A program made the translations under genes and the position numbers. Source: Bacillota bacterium (GTDB taxonomy: Bacteria; Bacillota; Clostridia; Clostridiales; Clostridiaceae). Taken from it: a stretch of 64,000 nt of DNA. How positions within the stretch are numbered: the first letter of the stretch is position 1; every line of letters begins with the position of its first letter. Location of the stretch: assembly GCA_023445445.1 (NCBI GenBank), contig JAEXLD010000116.1:1-64000 (forward strand), read 5' to 3'. The notes under the pieces were generated by a model. That model saw only the letters and a list, made by a program, of their open reading frames with translations. It was not told the DNA's origin and did not search any database. Shown one piece after another: positions 40,160-49,291 of the stretch.

Positions 40160-40576
40160 TTAAATTATATTTTTCTTAACCATTTCACTATAACAATAAT
40201 TTATTATATCACTTCTCTTTATTATGCCTATAAAAATGCCTTCGTCATCAACTACAGGCACAAAATTTTGAGTTGTTGCTAAAGAAATTAAACTTTCTAC
40301 ATCAGCATTTATTGAAACGCTCTTATGTTTTCTCTTTCTAGGTATATCAATTATTTTAACATTTTCCGTATTTCTAAAATTTAAATCTGGAGTATTTTTA
40401 AGCTTCCAAAGCAAATCTCCTTCTGTTAATGTTCCAACATATTTACCTTCTTTATTTATTAATGGTATAGCTGTATATCCATGATGCTCCATTCTTTCTA
40501 TAACTTGTCTCATAGTTGCATCTAAATATTCGTATATCACTTCATTCTTAGGTGTTAAAAAAAATGCAATATTCAT
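40160..40576 (-). CDS. CBS-domain-pair protein
   Basis: The 138-residue protein consists of two CBS motifs (about 9-62 and 78-132), with GYTAIPLINKEGKYVGTLTEGDLLWKL and FVPVVDDEGIFIGIIKRSDII. A basic linker RKRKH lies between them. Such stand-alone pairs bind adenine nucleotides and act as sensors. The partner is unknown. GGAGAAG precedes the ATG. Confidence 0.88.
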   Translation of the reverse strand: MNIAFFLTPKNEVIYEYLDATMRQVIERMEHHGYTAIPLINKEGKYVGTLTEGDLLWKLKNTPDLNFRNTENVKIIDIPRKRKHKSVSINADVESLISLATTQNFVPVVDDEGIFIGIIKRSDIINYCYSEMVKKNII

Positions 40577-40666
40577 AATTTATCTTCTCCAATACTTAAA
40601 ATTAAACCAAGTCATATAAAAATTCTATCATATTTTTAAGGCAATTATTTTACACTATATATAATC

Positions 40667-41584
40667 TTAATAGTTAATTAATTTATTTTTTACCTTTTTA
40701 AACTTATAGCTATAATTAATATACTCAATTTCATCGATTATAGTAGCTACTTCCTTGTAAATTTCTTGTCCACTAAAGCTTTGCTTAACTATGACTTCAT
40801 CAATAATTTTATTATTACACTTTCCACATTTACCAATAGCTATAAATCTCCATTTCATTGGAATAAAATCATATTCAAAGTCTATATTTAAATTGCATTT
40901 AGGACACTTACACTGTAGCTTATTTGTATCTAATTTATATTCTTCTAAGTTTTTAATATCCATTGCTGGCATGTTATATATATCCTTAATAATATAATTT
41001 TTAAGAACTCTTGAGTTATATATTCTCTTAAATACTTCTGCAGTATAAACAGCATCATTTAAAGCATCATGTAGCTTACTACTATCAACTTTAATCTTAA
41101 ATTCATCTAAGGCGCTTTTTAAACTCAAAGATTTCTTTTTCCCCAATATCTTAGTAGAATACTCTTGTAAATCTAAATAATTTTTTAGCCAATCTAAGTT
41201 ATTATATTTATAGTGTATTGCATTATTAATTATCTCAATTATATCATCTTTTGCCCAAGAGCATATAATATCTCCATCATCAATTAATTCTGACAATCTC
41301 TTAATTCCCTCTTGAAATGATAAGCCTTTTTCTAAATCCTCATTTGTTATTCCAGTTATTTCAGAAATCTTTGGATTTAAAATTGGAATAACAGAGGGCT
41401 TTATATATGCTTTAAATTCGCTAAGTGGCTTCATATAATTATCTAGTTTTATTGCCCCAATTTCTATTATTTCATTATCCAAATCAACATTTTCCAAGCT
41501 TGGATACTTTGTAAATATATCTGGATAATATTTATGTATCCCTTCTAAGTTATTGAATTCTAAATCAATTATTATAAATGCCAT
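40667..41584 (-). CDS. DnaQ/KapD-like 3'-5' exonuclease with C-terminal zinc ribbon
   Basis: The N-terminal DEDDh exonuclease domain (1 to about 180) has DLEFNN (the first acidic pair), the second Asp in CSWAKDD, and the final HDALNDAVYTAEVF. The C-terminal part has a C-x2-C pair (CKCPKCN) and a later CGKCN, resembling a zinc ribbon. Together this suggests a nucleic-acid nuclease with an extra binding module. The start is ATG at 41584 with GAGAGG upstream. About 305 residues. The substrate (RNA or DNA) is unknown. Confidence 0.82.
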   Translation of the reverse strand: MAFIIIDLEFNNLEGIHKYYPDIFTKYPSLENVDLDNEIIEIGAIKLDNYMKPLSEFKAYIKPSVIPILNPKISEITGITNEDLEKGLSFQEGIKRLSELIDDGDIICSWAKDDIIEIINNAIHYKYNNLDWLKNYLDLQEYSTKILGKKKSLSLKSALDEFKIKVDSSKLHDALNDAVYTAEVFKRIYNSRVLKNYIIKDIYNMPAMDIKNLEEYKLDTNKLQCKCPKCNLNIDFEYDFIPMKWRFIAIGKCGKCNNKIIDEVIVKQSFSGQEIYKEVATIIDEIEYINYSYKFKKVKNKLINY

Positions 41585-41660
41585 TTCATACCTCTCAATT
41601 TTTATACTCACAAGTATATTATGCCATTTTTCCAAATATTTTTCACTATTATTTCAATAA

Positions 41661-41735
41661 ATAAGTATGTAAATATCATATTCGTTGCTCCGTCGCAAGC
41701 TCCAAGTAGACGTCGTATATTATCTATCTCTTTTT
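41661..41735. repeat. Dispersed hairpin element, copy 3
   Basis: The loop TTGCTCCGTCGCAAGCTCC (41685-41703) continues as AAGT and is identical to copy 4 over more than 20 bases. The AT arms (AAATATCATATTCG and CGTATATTATC) pair only partly. It lies between the exonuclease and MutS-like genes. Confidence 0.65.
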
Positions 41736-41736
41736 A

Positions 41737-43545
41737 CTAATTATCATCAAAGTTTATTCCTGCTATCTTCATTAAATGAACTGCATTTTGAGTCTTACTT
41801 CTACCTTCTCTTAATTTATAATCAAATTTAATTTTGTTATCTTCGTAATACTCTTGGAAATTATAATTCTTAAGCCAATTTCTAGTTTCTTCTAAATCGC
41901 AGAGTTCTAGGTCATGGGTTGAAACTAATCCCATGGCTCCATTGTTTACTAATTGATTTATAAGAACCTTAGCTCCATCATGTCTATCCCTTGAGTTAGT
42001 TCCTTTAAAAATTTCATCTAATAAGAAAAATACCTTTTTCCCATTTTTAGCTGCTTCTATTAATATCTTTATTCTTAGTATTTCGGCATAAAAAGAAGAT
42101 ATACTTTCTTCTAAGTTATCTTTAGTCCTCATGCAAGTATAAATGCTAAAAATGCTACAGCTAAATTTTTTAGCACAAACTGGTGCTCCAATATAAGCTA
42201 ATAATAGATTTACTCCTATAGTTCTTAAGAAGGTACTTTTACCTGACATATTAGAGCCTGTAATTAAAGCTACTTTTCTGCTTATACCATTTTTAGAATC
42301 TAAAATAAAACTATTAGAAACTGCCTTTTCACCTAACATTGGATGTGCTACCCCTATAGCTTCTACTTTATCTTCATTACATATCTCAGGGAAACACCAG
42401 CTTTCAAAATCAAAGGATAAATTTGCAATACTTGATAAAGCCTCGAATTCTCCCATAATTTCAAGCCATTCCTTTAGATTTTTGCCATTTAAATTTTTCC
42501 ATTCTTCTAAATTTCTTAAGATAAATGTATCTGATAATATAGTTACGTTTAATATTAAGTAATATGCATTTCCACTACTATCTCCTAGCCAATCTACTAG
42601 TGATTTTAATGCTTTCATTTCCTTTACTGCATTTTTCTTTTCATTAAACAAACTTACCTTTAATTCTTTTAATAACTTACTTTCAAAGTTTTCATTTTCA
42701 ATTAAACTTAATATATTTGTATAAGCTTCAATATCCTTTTTATGCTTGCTTAATAATGATATTATTCCAGCAAGATCCTTTGTTAATATCTTCACTACTA
42801 AATAATTCACCATAAATACTAAAAGTAAATATGTTATAGGTAAAGTTCCTAAAGCTACTAAGAAAATAGAGAAGATTGTCATAGCTATAAAAATATAAGG
42901 TACAATTTTTAATAGTATCTTAATTTCCCTCTTATCTTCTGCCCAACTTAGCAATTCATTAGTATCCTTTAATCCACTTTTTTTGAAGGTAGACTTTACT
43001 TCTAATTTTTGTCTCCAATTAACTTTTTCCCCTAATTCCTTAATAGCTTCCTGTCTATGAAGTATTTCTTCCTTTGTTGGAATATATTTTAATGATATTA
43101 TTTCACTTAATTTTTCTCTTCCAAACTTAGTCTTTGTAGAATTTATCATTTGAAATAATGAATTTCTCCCAAAAATATCTAAATCACTGGCAAAGGGGTG
43201 TTTATCATCTAAAAATTCCTCGCCTTTATCTTCTTCCTTGAAGTTTCCTTTTATTCTATTTATTCCTCTTTTATTAATAGTAATATATAGTTCAGCTTCT
43301 TTTCTATTCTTCATTTTTTTATTATGGAAAATAGCTACAATAATAAATACTAAAAAGCCAATAATAACGGATGAAATCAAAAATATAATTTTTTCTTTTT
43401 TATAAAAATAATAGGCTAATCCAATAGTTAATATAACTATTATTAATCTTATAGCTGAAATTATATTTATTATGTTATTTAAAGCTTTTATATCATCACT
43501 TTTATTTGTAATCTCTTTATTATAAAAGTTTAATGCCTTACTCAT
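41737..43545 (-). CDS. Membrane-associated MutS-family ATPase
   Basis: The 602-residue protein ends in a MutS domain V ATPase. Walker A is TGSNMSGKSTFLRT (about 430), Walker B FFLLDEIFKGTNSRDR, and the His switch lies in LVSTHDLELC. It lacks the mismatch-binding domain I of MutS1. Two N-terminal transmembrane helices (about 25-75) and a central hydrophobic pair (about 210-255) suggest membrane attachment. Such proteins are annotated as MutS-related in clostridia, without a proven repair role. It has a GAGGTGG ribosome binding site. Confidence 0.82.
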   Translation of the reverse strand: MSKALNFYNKEITNKSDDIKALNNIINIISAIRLIIVILTIGLAYYFYKKEKIIFLISSVIIGFLVFIIVAIFHNKKMKNRKEAELYITINKRGINRIKGNFKEEDKGEEFLDDKHPFASDLDIFGRNSLFQMINSTKTKFGREKLSEIISLKYIPTKEEILHRQEAIKELGEKVNWRQKLEVKSTFKKSGLKDTNELLSWAEDKREIKILLKIVPYIFIAMTIFSIFLVALGTLPITYLLLVFMVNYLVVKILTKDLAGIISLLSKHKKDIEAYTNILSLIENENFESKLLKELKVSLFNEKKNAVKEMKALKSLVDWLGDSSGNAYYLILNVTILSDTFILRNLEEWKNLNGKNLKEWLEIMGEFEALSSIANLSFDFESWCFPEICNEDKVEAIGVAHPMLGEKAVSNSFILDSKNGISRKVALITGSNMSGKSTFLRTIGVNLLLAYIGAPVCAKKFSCSIFSIYTCMRTKDNLEESISSFYAEILRIKILIEAAKNGKKVFFLLDEIFKGTNSRDRHDGAKVLINQLVNNGAMGLVSTHDLELCDLEETRNWLKNYNFQEYYEDNKIKFDYKLREGRSKTQNAVHLMKIAGINFDDN

Positions 43546-43672
43546 ATATGCACCACCTCACCTAACTATTTTACCATTATTTTCTGATTTTACTAAATAA
43601 ATTATTCTTGAAATTCTCTCATTAATAGACTTGTTTAATATCTAATATATATATATATTTATGTATAATAAA

Positions 43673-43727
43673 AAATATAATGCTAGCTATGACCCGAAAA
43701 ACTACACGTCAAAGTAGCATTATATTT
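43673..43727 (-). terminator. Hairpin after the zinc lipoprotein gene
   Basis: ATATAATGCTA (43675-43685) pairs perfectly with TAGCATTATAT (43715-43725), and two more A-T pairs extend it. The 29-base loop contains GAC..GTC. On the minus strand a T-rich run follows. It starts four bases after the znuA-like stop. Confidence 0.65.
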
Positions 43728-43730
43728 ATA

Positions 43731-44696
43731 TTATTTTAATGAATTATATATTGTTTCTAAATTATATCTCATGCCTTCTATGTAACTCATATTATCTTCC
43801 TTTGTTTCAAGGCTATATACCTTAACTACCTTAGCACCTACTGATTTTGCTAAAGTATCAGCATTACTACTACTTGAAGTAGATTCATTAAATATTACCT
43901 TTACTCCATTTTCTTTACTATAATTAACTAACGCTTCAAAGTCCTTTGGTTTAACTTCACCATCATCATCAAAAATACCAGTTATACTCTTTTGAGTTAG
44001 TCCAAAGTCTTTACATAAGTATCCAAAAGCTGCATGTCCAGTAACAAAATTCTTATTTTCTAAATCTTTAAATTTATCTTTATATTCGTTGTATAATGAA
44101 GTAAAATCACTTTTTAGCTTTTCAAAGTTTGTTTCATAGTAGTCTTTATTTTCTGGGTCTATTTCTGAAAAGACATTTTTAATATTTTCTGCCTGTATTA
44201 TAGCATTATTTAAGCTTAACCAAACATGAGGATCTACTCCCCCGTGATTGTGATCATGCTCATGTTCTTCTTCACTTTCATGATCATGTTCATCTTCACC
44301 CTCATTTTCATGATTATCTTCTTCTGAAATATTAATTTCCTTAACTCCATCACTTGATTCTAAAACTTTTACATCTTTTCCTTCTATAATTCCTAAAACA
44401 GAATCTATCCATTCTTCCATTTGAAGACCATTATATATAAATATATCAGCGTTAATTAATTTCTCTGAATCTCTTGGCTTTGGATCAAAGCTATGTGCGT
44501 CACTACCATCTGGAATAATAGAAAATACTTCTACTTTATCCCCTCCAATAGCTTCTGCGAAATCCTTTAAAGGATTTATTGTAACTCCAACTCTTAATCT
44601 TTCTCCATTATTATCTTCTAAATCTTTAGTACTACACCCAGAAAAAGAAACTAATACTCCTAATATAAGTCCTAAACTTATTAATTTTTTCTTCAC
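43731..44696 (-). CDS. znuA: Zinc/manganese ABC transporter substrate-binding lipoprotein (ZnuA-like)
   Basis: This is a cluster A-I metal-binding protein. The lipobox is SFSGC. Metal ligands are visible: His in SDAHSFDPKP, His in VDPHVWLSL, His in TGHAAFGYL, and an acidic residue in IFNESTSS. A His/Asp/Glu-rich loop (DEHDHESEEEHEHDHNHGG) typical of zinc-specific members lies between the first two. GTG at 44696 was chosen as start because GGTGG lies seven bases upstream; an ATG 13 codons earlier lies in the operator-like palindrome. About 321 residues. The ABC permease and ATPase are not in the window. Confidence 0.9.
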   Translation of the reverse strand: MKKKLISLGLILGVLVSFSGCSTKDLEDNNGERLRVGVTINPLKDFAEAIGGDKVEVFSIIPDGSDAHSFDPKPRDSEKLINADIFIYNGLQMEEWIDSVLGIIEGKDVKVLESSDGVKEINISEEDNHENEGEDEHDHESEEEHEHDHNHGGVDPHVWLSLNNAIIQAENIKNVFSEIDPENKDYYETNFEKLKSDFTSLYNEYKDKFKDLENKNFVTGHAAFGYLCKDFGLTQKSITGIFDDDGEVKPKDFEALVNYSKENGVKVIFNESTSSSSNADTLAKSVGAKVVKVYSLETKEDNMSYIEGMRYNLETIYNSLK

Positions 44697-44711
44697 TATT
44701 CCACCTCGTTT

Positions 44712-44728
44712 ATGCAAATGATTTGCAT
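44712..44728. promoter_or_regulatory. Operator-like palindrome of the zinc lipoprotein gene
   Basis: ATGCAAATgATTTGCAT is a perfect 17-base palindrome. It lies between the promoter and the GTG start. Position and gene suggest a zinc-responsive Fur/Zur or AdcR-type operator, though the sequence differs from the Bacillus Zur box. Confidence 0.55.
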
Positions 44729-44741
44729 TATTCATAGGTTA

Positions 44742-44770
44742 ATTTTATAGCCTTTAGTTAATAATGTCAA
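44742..44770 (-). promoter_or_regulatory. Promoter of the zinc lipoprotein gene
   Basis: On the minus strand TTGACA (44765-44770) and TAAAAT (44742-44747) are separated by 17 bases. The -35 region also sits in an imperfect palindrome, AATGTCAAT...ATTGTCATT (44763-44786). Confidence 0.7.
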
Positions 44771-44787
44771 TACTATTATTGTCATTA

Positions 44788-47523
44788 TTATAAATTAATA
44801 TAAGTGAAATCTATATTTTTTTTAGTAAAAATCTCTTTTTCTCTTCCTTGACAAGTAAATATAAGGGTTTGACTAAAATTAGAGTTTGTTAATAAATCTA
44901 AGGCTCTTTCTGTTCTAATATCATCATATTGAACAAAAGTATCATCTAATATTACAGGGAAATCCATCCCCCTATATATCATATTTATAAAAGCTAATCT
45001 TAATGACAAATATAATTGATCATTAGCTCCATTGCTTAATATTGCTCCAGGTAGAATATCTCTTCCCTTTCTTACCTTCATATCATAAGAATCAGATACC
45101 ATAACATCTTCATAAGCTTTATTTGTTAGAGTTTTAAAATAATCAATTACATTTGAATTAAGTATATTACCAAAGTTTCCTCTTACTTCTCTAATTGATT
45201 CATTCATAACTTCTATTGCTATTTCTATTGATTTAAGTAGTTTTTCTTTTTTATCTATCTTCTCTATTACTTCTTGAATTTCTTCTTCAATTACAGGTAT
45301 TGCTCTTTTACCTAGGAATCTATTATTTAAATGATTTTCAACATCTTTAATTTCCTTTTCAACTTCAATTAATTCATGAGATTTTAAAGAAACTTGATTA
45401 TCTATTTCTTCTTCTGATGAATAACTATAGTTGATATTTTCATTAATAATGTCTTTTAAATCTTCCTTTATAGCTTCTATATCTTTGTCCTTAGTTAATG
45501 CCTTGTATGCCCCTTCTATGTTTTCTAAAGTTTTTAAAATTTCATCTCTTTGTTTAATTTTTTCTTTAATTTCTAATAATTTTTCTTCAAACTCATATAA
45601 ATCTATATTTTCTAAACCTATATATTCTAATTTTTCTCTTATCCTTTTTTCTCTAATAGATAATTCTCTATTTAATTTTTCAATGGATTTTTCTTCTTTA
45701 TCTATATCTATTTTTATAGATAATACTTCTTTACTTATTTCTTCATATTGAGAAATCATCCCTATTACTTTATTAATATCATCAGTATTAGCTAGATTTA
45801 AAATATTATTTATGAAGTTTTCATTGCTTTCATAATTTTCTTTAACTACATCAATATTTAAAAACTTAACTTGGGATTCTTTTTCTGATATTTTAATATT
45901 TTGTTTTTCTTTATAGCTATTATAGTCATCAAATAGCTTTAGTTTTTTCATAAAATCCTCGTAGGATGATGCCTCAACTAACTTAGTATGTTTAAATATT
46001 TCTTTTTCTATATTCCTTATATCCTCTTCTAATTCTTTAATATTTAAGGATGATTTACCTTCACTTCCCATTTCTATTTTTAAAGTTATGGTTCTATATA
46101 ATAAAAGAACTAAAACTCCAGCAGTAAATCCTACTAACAGCATATTTTTCCTATAGAATATTATTAAAACTATTAAAAAGACAATACTAACAATAGATGC
46201 TAATGAAAAAATTTTAAAACTATTTTTTAATTTTTCTATTTCTAAATTTGATTTATTAGTGTAACTTTCAGCTTTAAACTTAAGTTCCTTTAATTTATCT
46301 TCATACTTTTCTAATAAGGTTCCTATTTTTTCCCTAACACCTTTAAAATTTATTGCACTTCCTATATATCTTTCCTTTTTAGATATATCTTCTTTTATTA
46401 AATTTATTTCTTTATTTAATTCCTCATATTTTTTAATCTTTTCTGTTAAATTATCCTTTTCCATAACTGCCTTCATAAAAGCATTTTTATCTTCACTAGA
46501 TAATTCTTCAATAAATAGAAGATTCTCATACCCTTCTCTTTTAGCAGAATAAATTTCTTTACTTTTACTTAAACTTTTTTCTTCTTCGCTCTTCATATCT
46601 AAAAGGCTAAAGTAAAGGGAATTTTCATCCTTTATATCATTAAGTAAAACTTCATCTATAATTCCATTTCTAGAAGAAATACTTTCTTCTATATATCTTT
46701 CTTTTTTCTTTAGTTCTTCTCTTTTCTTTAAATATTCAGTAATTTCCTCATATTCTTTTTGTAATTTTGATTTTTTTAAATATTTTTTATAGATATCTAG
46801 ATTTTTAATTTCTGTTCTTAAAGCATCTCTTTTTTCTCTTAAGAATATTAAGTTATTTTCCATATCTATATTTTCTTCCGATAACTTATATCCTTGGTAT
46901 TTTTCTTGATTCAATTCATTAAGCCTATTTCTTAATATATCTAATTCTCCAGTTTTTCTTACAGTAGATATAGACTTTTTAATAGCCTCAAGTTTTTCTA
47001 TAGATTTTTGAGCTGATATATTAGTATCCTCACTATCAAGTAAATTAGCTGCTTTATCTATTATTTCTTCTTCTTTATCCTTAGAAATTGCAACACCTAA
47101 TTGATTTATAAATAGTGTCTTAAAGAAGGTAGATGAGTTTACATTAAAAAAATATCTTCCTGGTTCATCCTTTGGAATTTCTGTAACAACTTCTCCACTT
47201 TCTGCGTCCAGTATTTCTGATATATCTTCTTTTTTTGTAGCACCAAAACTTCTTTTAATTATATATTTTCTATTATTATGAGTTACATATAACTCTCCTC
47301 TTATTTTTTCTCCATCTATTGGCGCAAATCTTACTCTATCATTATTCTTCAAATCCTTAGTCCTTTTAGAGTTCATTCCATAAAGCCAAACTCTAATAAA
47401 GTTTTGAATAGTACTTTTCCCCTTTTCGTTTTCTCCATAAATTAAATTAATTTTTTCTTCAAAGTTAATTTCCTTATCCTTTAATCCTGCAAAAGAAATT
47501 ATATTAATTTTATTTATAATCAT
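44788..47523 (-). CDS. SbcC/Rad50-like AAA ATPase (YhaN-like)
   Basis: This is an SMC-like DNA repair ATPase of 911 residues. Walker A is YGENEKGKSTIQ (residues 29-40) and the signature region is LSNGANDQLYLSLRLAF. Walker B is VILDDTFVQYDD near the C-terminus. Long coiled coils lie between, interrupted by a hydrophobic pair (about 438-480) that could be membrane-embedded, as in YhaN. Its start overlaps the end of the metallophosphoesterase gene by 14 bases. The two should form a Mre11/Rad50-type complex acting on DNA ends. Confidence 0.88.
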   Translation of the reverse strand: MIINKINIISFAGLKDKEINFEEKINLIYGENEKGKSTIQNFIRVWLYGMNSKRTKDLKNNDRVRFAPIDGEKIRGELYVTHNNRKYIIKRSFGATKKEDISEILDAESGEVVTEIPKDEPGRYFFNVNSSTFFKTLFINQLGVAISKDKEEEIIDKAANLLDSEDTNISAQKSIEKLEAIKKSISTVRKTGELDILRNRLNELNQEKYQGYKLSEENIDMENNLIFLREKRDALRTEIKNLDIYKKYLKKSKLQKEYEEITEYLKKREELKKKERYIEESISSRNGIIDEVLLNDIKDENSLYFSLLDMKSEEEKSLSKSKEIYSAKREGYENLLFIEELSSEDKNAFMKAVMEKDNLTEKIKKYEELNKEINLIKEDISKKERYIGSAINFKGVREKIGTLLEKYEDKLKELKFKAESYTNKSNLEIEKLKNSFKIFSLASIVSIVFLIVLIIFYRKNMLLVGFTAGVLVLLLYRTITLKIEMGSEGKSSLNIKELEEDIRNIEKEIFKHTKLVEASSYEDFMKKLKLFDDYNSYKEKQNIKISEKESQVKFLNIDVVKENYESNENFINNILNLANTDDINKVIGMISQYEEISKEVLSIKIDIDKEEKSIEKLNRELSIREKRIREKLEYIGLENIDLYEFEEKLLEIKEKIKQRDEILKTLENIEGAYKALTKDKDIEAIKEDLKDIINENINYSYSSEEEIDNQVSLKSHELIEVEKEIKDVENHLNNRFLGKRAIPVIEEEIQEVIEKIDKKEKLLKSIEIAIEVMNESIREVRGNFGNILNSNVIDYFKTLTNKAYEDVMVSDSYDMKVRKGRDILPGAILSNGANDQLYLSLRLAFINMIYRGMDFPVILDDTFVQYDDIRTERALDLLTNSNFSQTLIFTCQGREKEIFTKKNIDFTYINL

Positions 47524-48640
47524 TTAAATTCACTTCCTCATGGGATAGAGACTGTATTCCTAGCTTTAATGCCATTTTTAAAATCTCCTTATCACAATCT
47601 TCCTCTTTCATTTTCTCTAATAGTTTTTTTGCATAAACCCCTTTGATAGAATAGTCCTCTGATATTTTATCAAAGTCTAGCTTAACTTCTGTTTTATCAA
47701 TAACCTTTACAAAATAAAAATCTTTCTTTATTTTTTCTAGTATTACAGTTTCATTAAGATTAATATAAGATTCTATTTCTCCTTTAAGTATTATCTTATA
47801 TAAATTATTTTTTCTTTCTTCTTCATTAATATCTGATAGGATTTTAAGTCTTACTTCATCATAACTTACAGAATTACTTATATCTATTTCTTCAACATAA
47901 TAATTTCTTTTTGATGTTCTAACAAAGTTTAAATCTACTGCTCCCTTTGTTACTTCACCTAGTATGATTCCCTTATCTCCAACTTCATCAAAGCCTCTTC
48001 CTTGTGGACATCCTGCATAAGCATAAAAGGTATTATTTTCTCTTAATATTCCACTAAAATTATGTCTATGACCAATAGCTATATAATCTAATCTACTGTT
48101 TTCAATATCTTTTATAGTCATTGGATTATACTCATTTCCATCATCAGTATTAGAAATATCTCCATGTATAGTCATTATGTTAATATAATTCTCTTTAATA
48201 TTAACACTCTTAAGCATACTTTTTCTTACATGGTATTCATTAAAGGCGGCTCCCCAAACTACAGTATTTAAATCTTCTAAAACTACATTTTCCATGACGC
48301 CTTTAAATATATGAACATTTTCTGGCCAGTTTATCATCTTATAAAAGGACTTTTCATTATAAGGATCATGATTTCCAGGTGATATAAATACTCTTATGTT
48401 ACTTATTCTTTCAAGTTGATTTTTAATAAATATCAGTGTTTTCTTATTTATAGTTAAGTTATCAAAAATATCCCCAGTTAATAATAATATATCAACAGAA
48501 TTTTCCATAGATATGTCTATTATCTTACTGAAAACTTCTAATAGTTCTTCTTTACTAATGATAGATATGTTTTTATCTAAGTCCTTAAAAGGGGTATCAA
48601 AATGTAAATCTCCTGCTTGTAATATTTTAATTTTTCTCAT
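47510..48640 (-). CDS. SbcD/Mre11-like metallophosphoesterase (YhaO-like)
   Basis: The 376-residue nuclease subunit carries all calcineurin-fold motifs: GDLHFDTPF (D11, H13), LTGDIFDN (about 55-62), PGNHDPY (N90-H91-D92), THGDIS and GHRHNF. A C-terminal cap follows (about 260-376). It is translated with the downstream SbcC-like gene. AAAGGTG precedes the ATG. It is more like YhaO than classical SbcD, judging by the order and partner. Confidence 0.9.
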   Translation of the reverse strand: MRKIKILQAGDLHFDTPFKDLDKNISIISKEELLEVFSKIIDISMENSVDILLLTGDIFDNLTINKKTLIFIKNQLERISNIRVFISPGNHDPYNEKSFYKMINWPENVHIFKGVMENVVLEDLNTVVWGAAFNEYHVRKSMLKSVNIKENYINIMTIHGDISNTDDGNEYNPMTIKDIENSRLDYIAIGHRHNFSGILRENNTFYAYAGCPQGRGFDEVGDKGIILGEVTKGAVDLNFVRTSKRNYYVEEIDISNSVSYDEVRLKILSDINEEERKNNLYKIILKGEIESYINLNETVILEKIKKDFYFVKVIDKTEVKLDFDKISEDYSIKGVYAKKLLEKMKEEDCDKEILKMALKLGIQSLSHEEVNLNDYK

Positions 48641-48702
48641 ATTATCACCTTTAATCTTTACGAACTTTTGTTCTATTTTATCATTTTTAATTTACTTATA
48701 CA

Positions 48703-48773
48703 AGAGAGATAAATATCATATTCATTGCTCCGTCGCAAGCTCCAAGTCGCCTTCATATGATATTTATCTCTCT
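48703..48773. repeat. Dispersed hairpin element, copy 4 (intact)
   Basis: A perfect 19-base stem pairs 48703-48721 with 48755-48773. The 33-base loop contains an inner TTGC..GCAA stem (48725-48728 with 48735-48738), then GCTCCAAGT. It lies in the gap 48641-48950, just upstream of the metallophosphoesterase gene and opposite to the next gene. The rest of the gap shows no gene. Confidence 0.75.
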
Positions 48774-48950
48774 CTATTCTAAAGGTAATAATTCCTCTTT
48801 TCATTGAGAATTATTAAATTGCTTCTTATTATTTTTGCTACTATTGATGTAATATTGGTATTCTTATGGAATTATATTCCAAACGCCTGTATAATAGAAA
48901 TATGTATTATTGGATAATTGCATTAAATTAAAAATGAATGGAGTGTTAAT

Positions 48951-49268
48951 ATGTTAATGGAAGAAGGAACTAAAAGCTTACTTATATTAGGATTTATTCT
49001 TGTATTATTGATTGTAGCCTCATGTATTGTTTTATTGTGGAAGAAAAGTCGAAATAATTCTTTATTGTGGTTTATACCACAATTAGGAATGCTATCTATA
49101 TGTTTATTTTTATTTATTAGACTTATAAATACTCAAGGAACTATACCTGCTCCTATGCTTTCAGAGGAAAATAGTTTGACTATTGGTCTTATGGCTATTG
49201 TTTGGTCTTTAAGTATGGTCTTTATGACTATTGGAATTATAACATCATTAAAAAAAAGAATGGAATAA
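48951..49268 (+). CDS. Unknown small membrane protein
   Basis: The 105-residue protein has three hydrophobic segments (about 9-31, 38-59 and 77-97), a basic loop after the first (KKSRNN) and a basic C-terminus. GGAG lies upstream of the ATG. It is followed by a lipoprotein gene 23 bases later, so the two probably form an operon. No family motif is recognised. Confidence 0.75.
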   Translation: MLMEEGTKSLLILGFILVLLIVASCIVLLWKKSRNNSLLWFIPQLGMLSICLFLFIRLINTQGTIPAPMLSEENSLTIGLMAIVWSLSMVFMTIGIITSLKKRME

Positions 49269-49291
49269 AAATAAATTGTTAGGGGTAAAAT

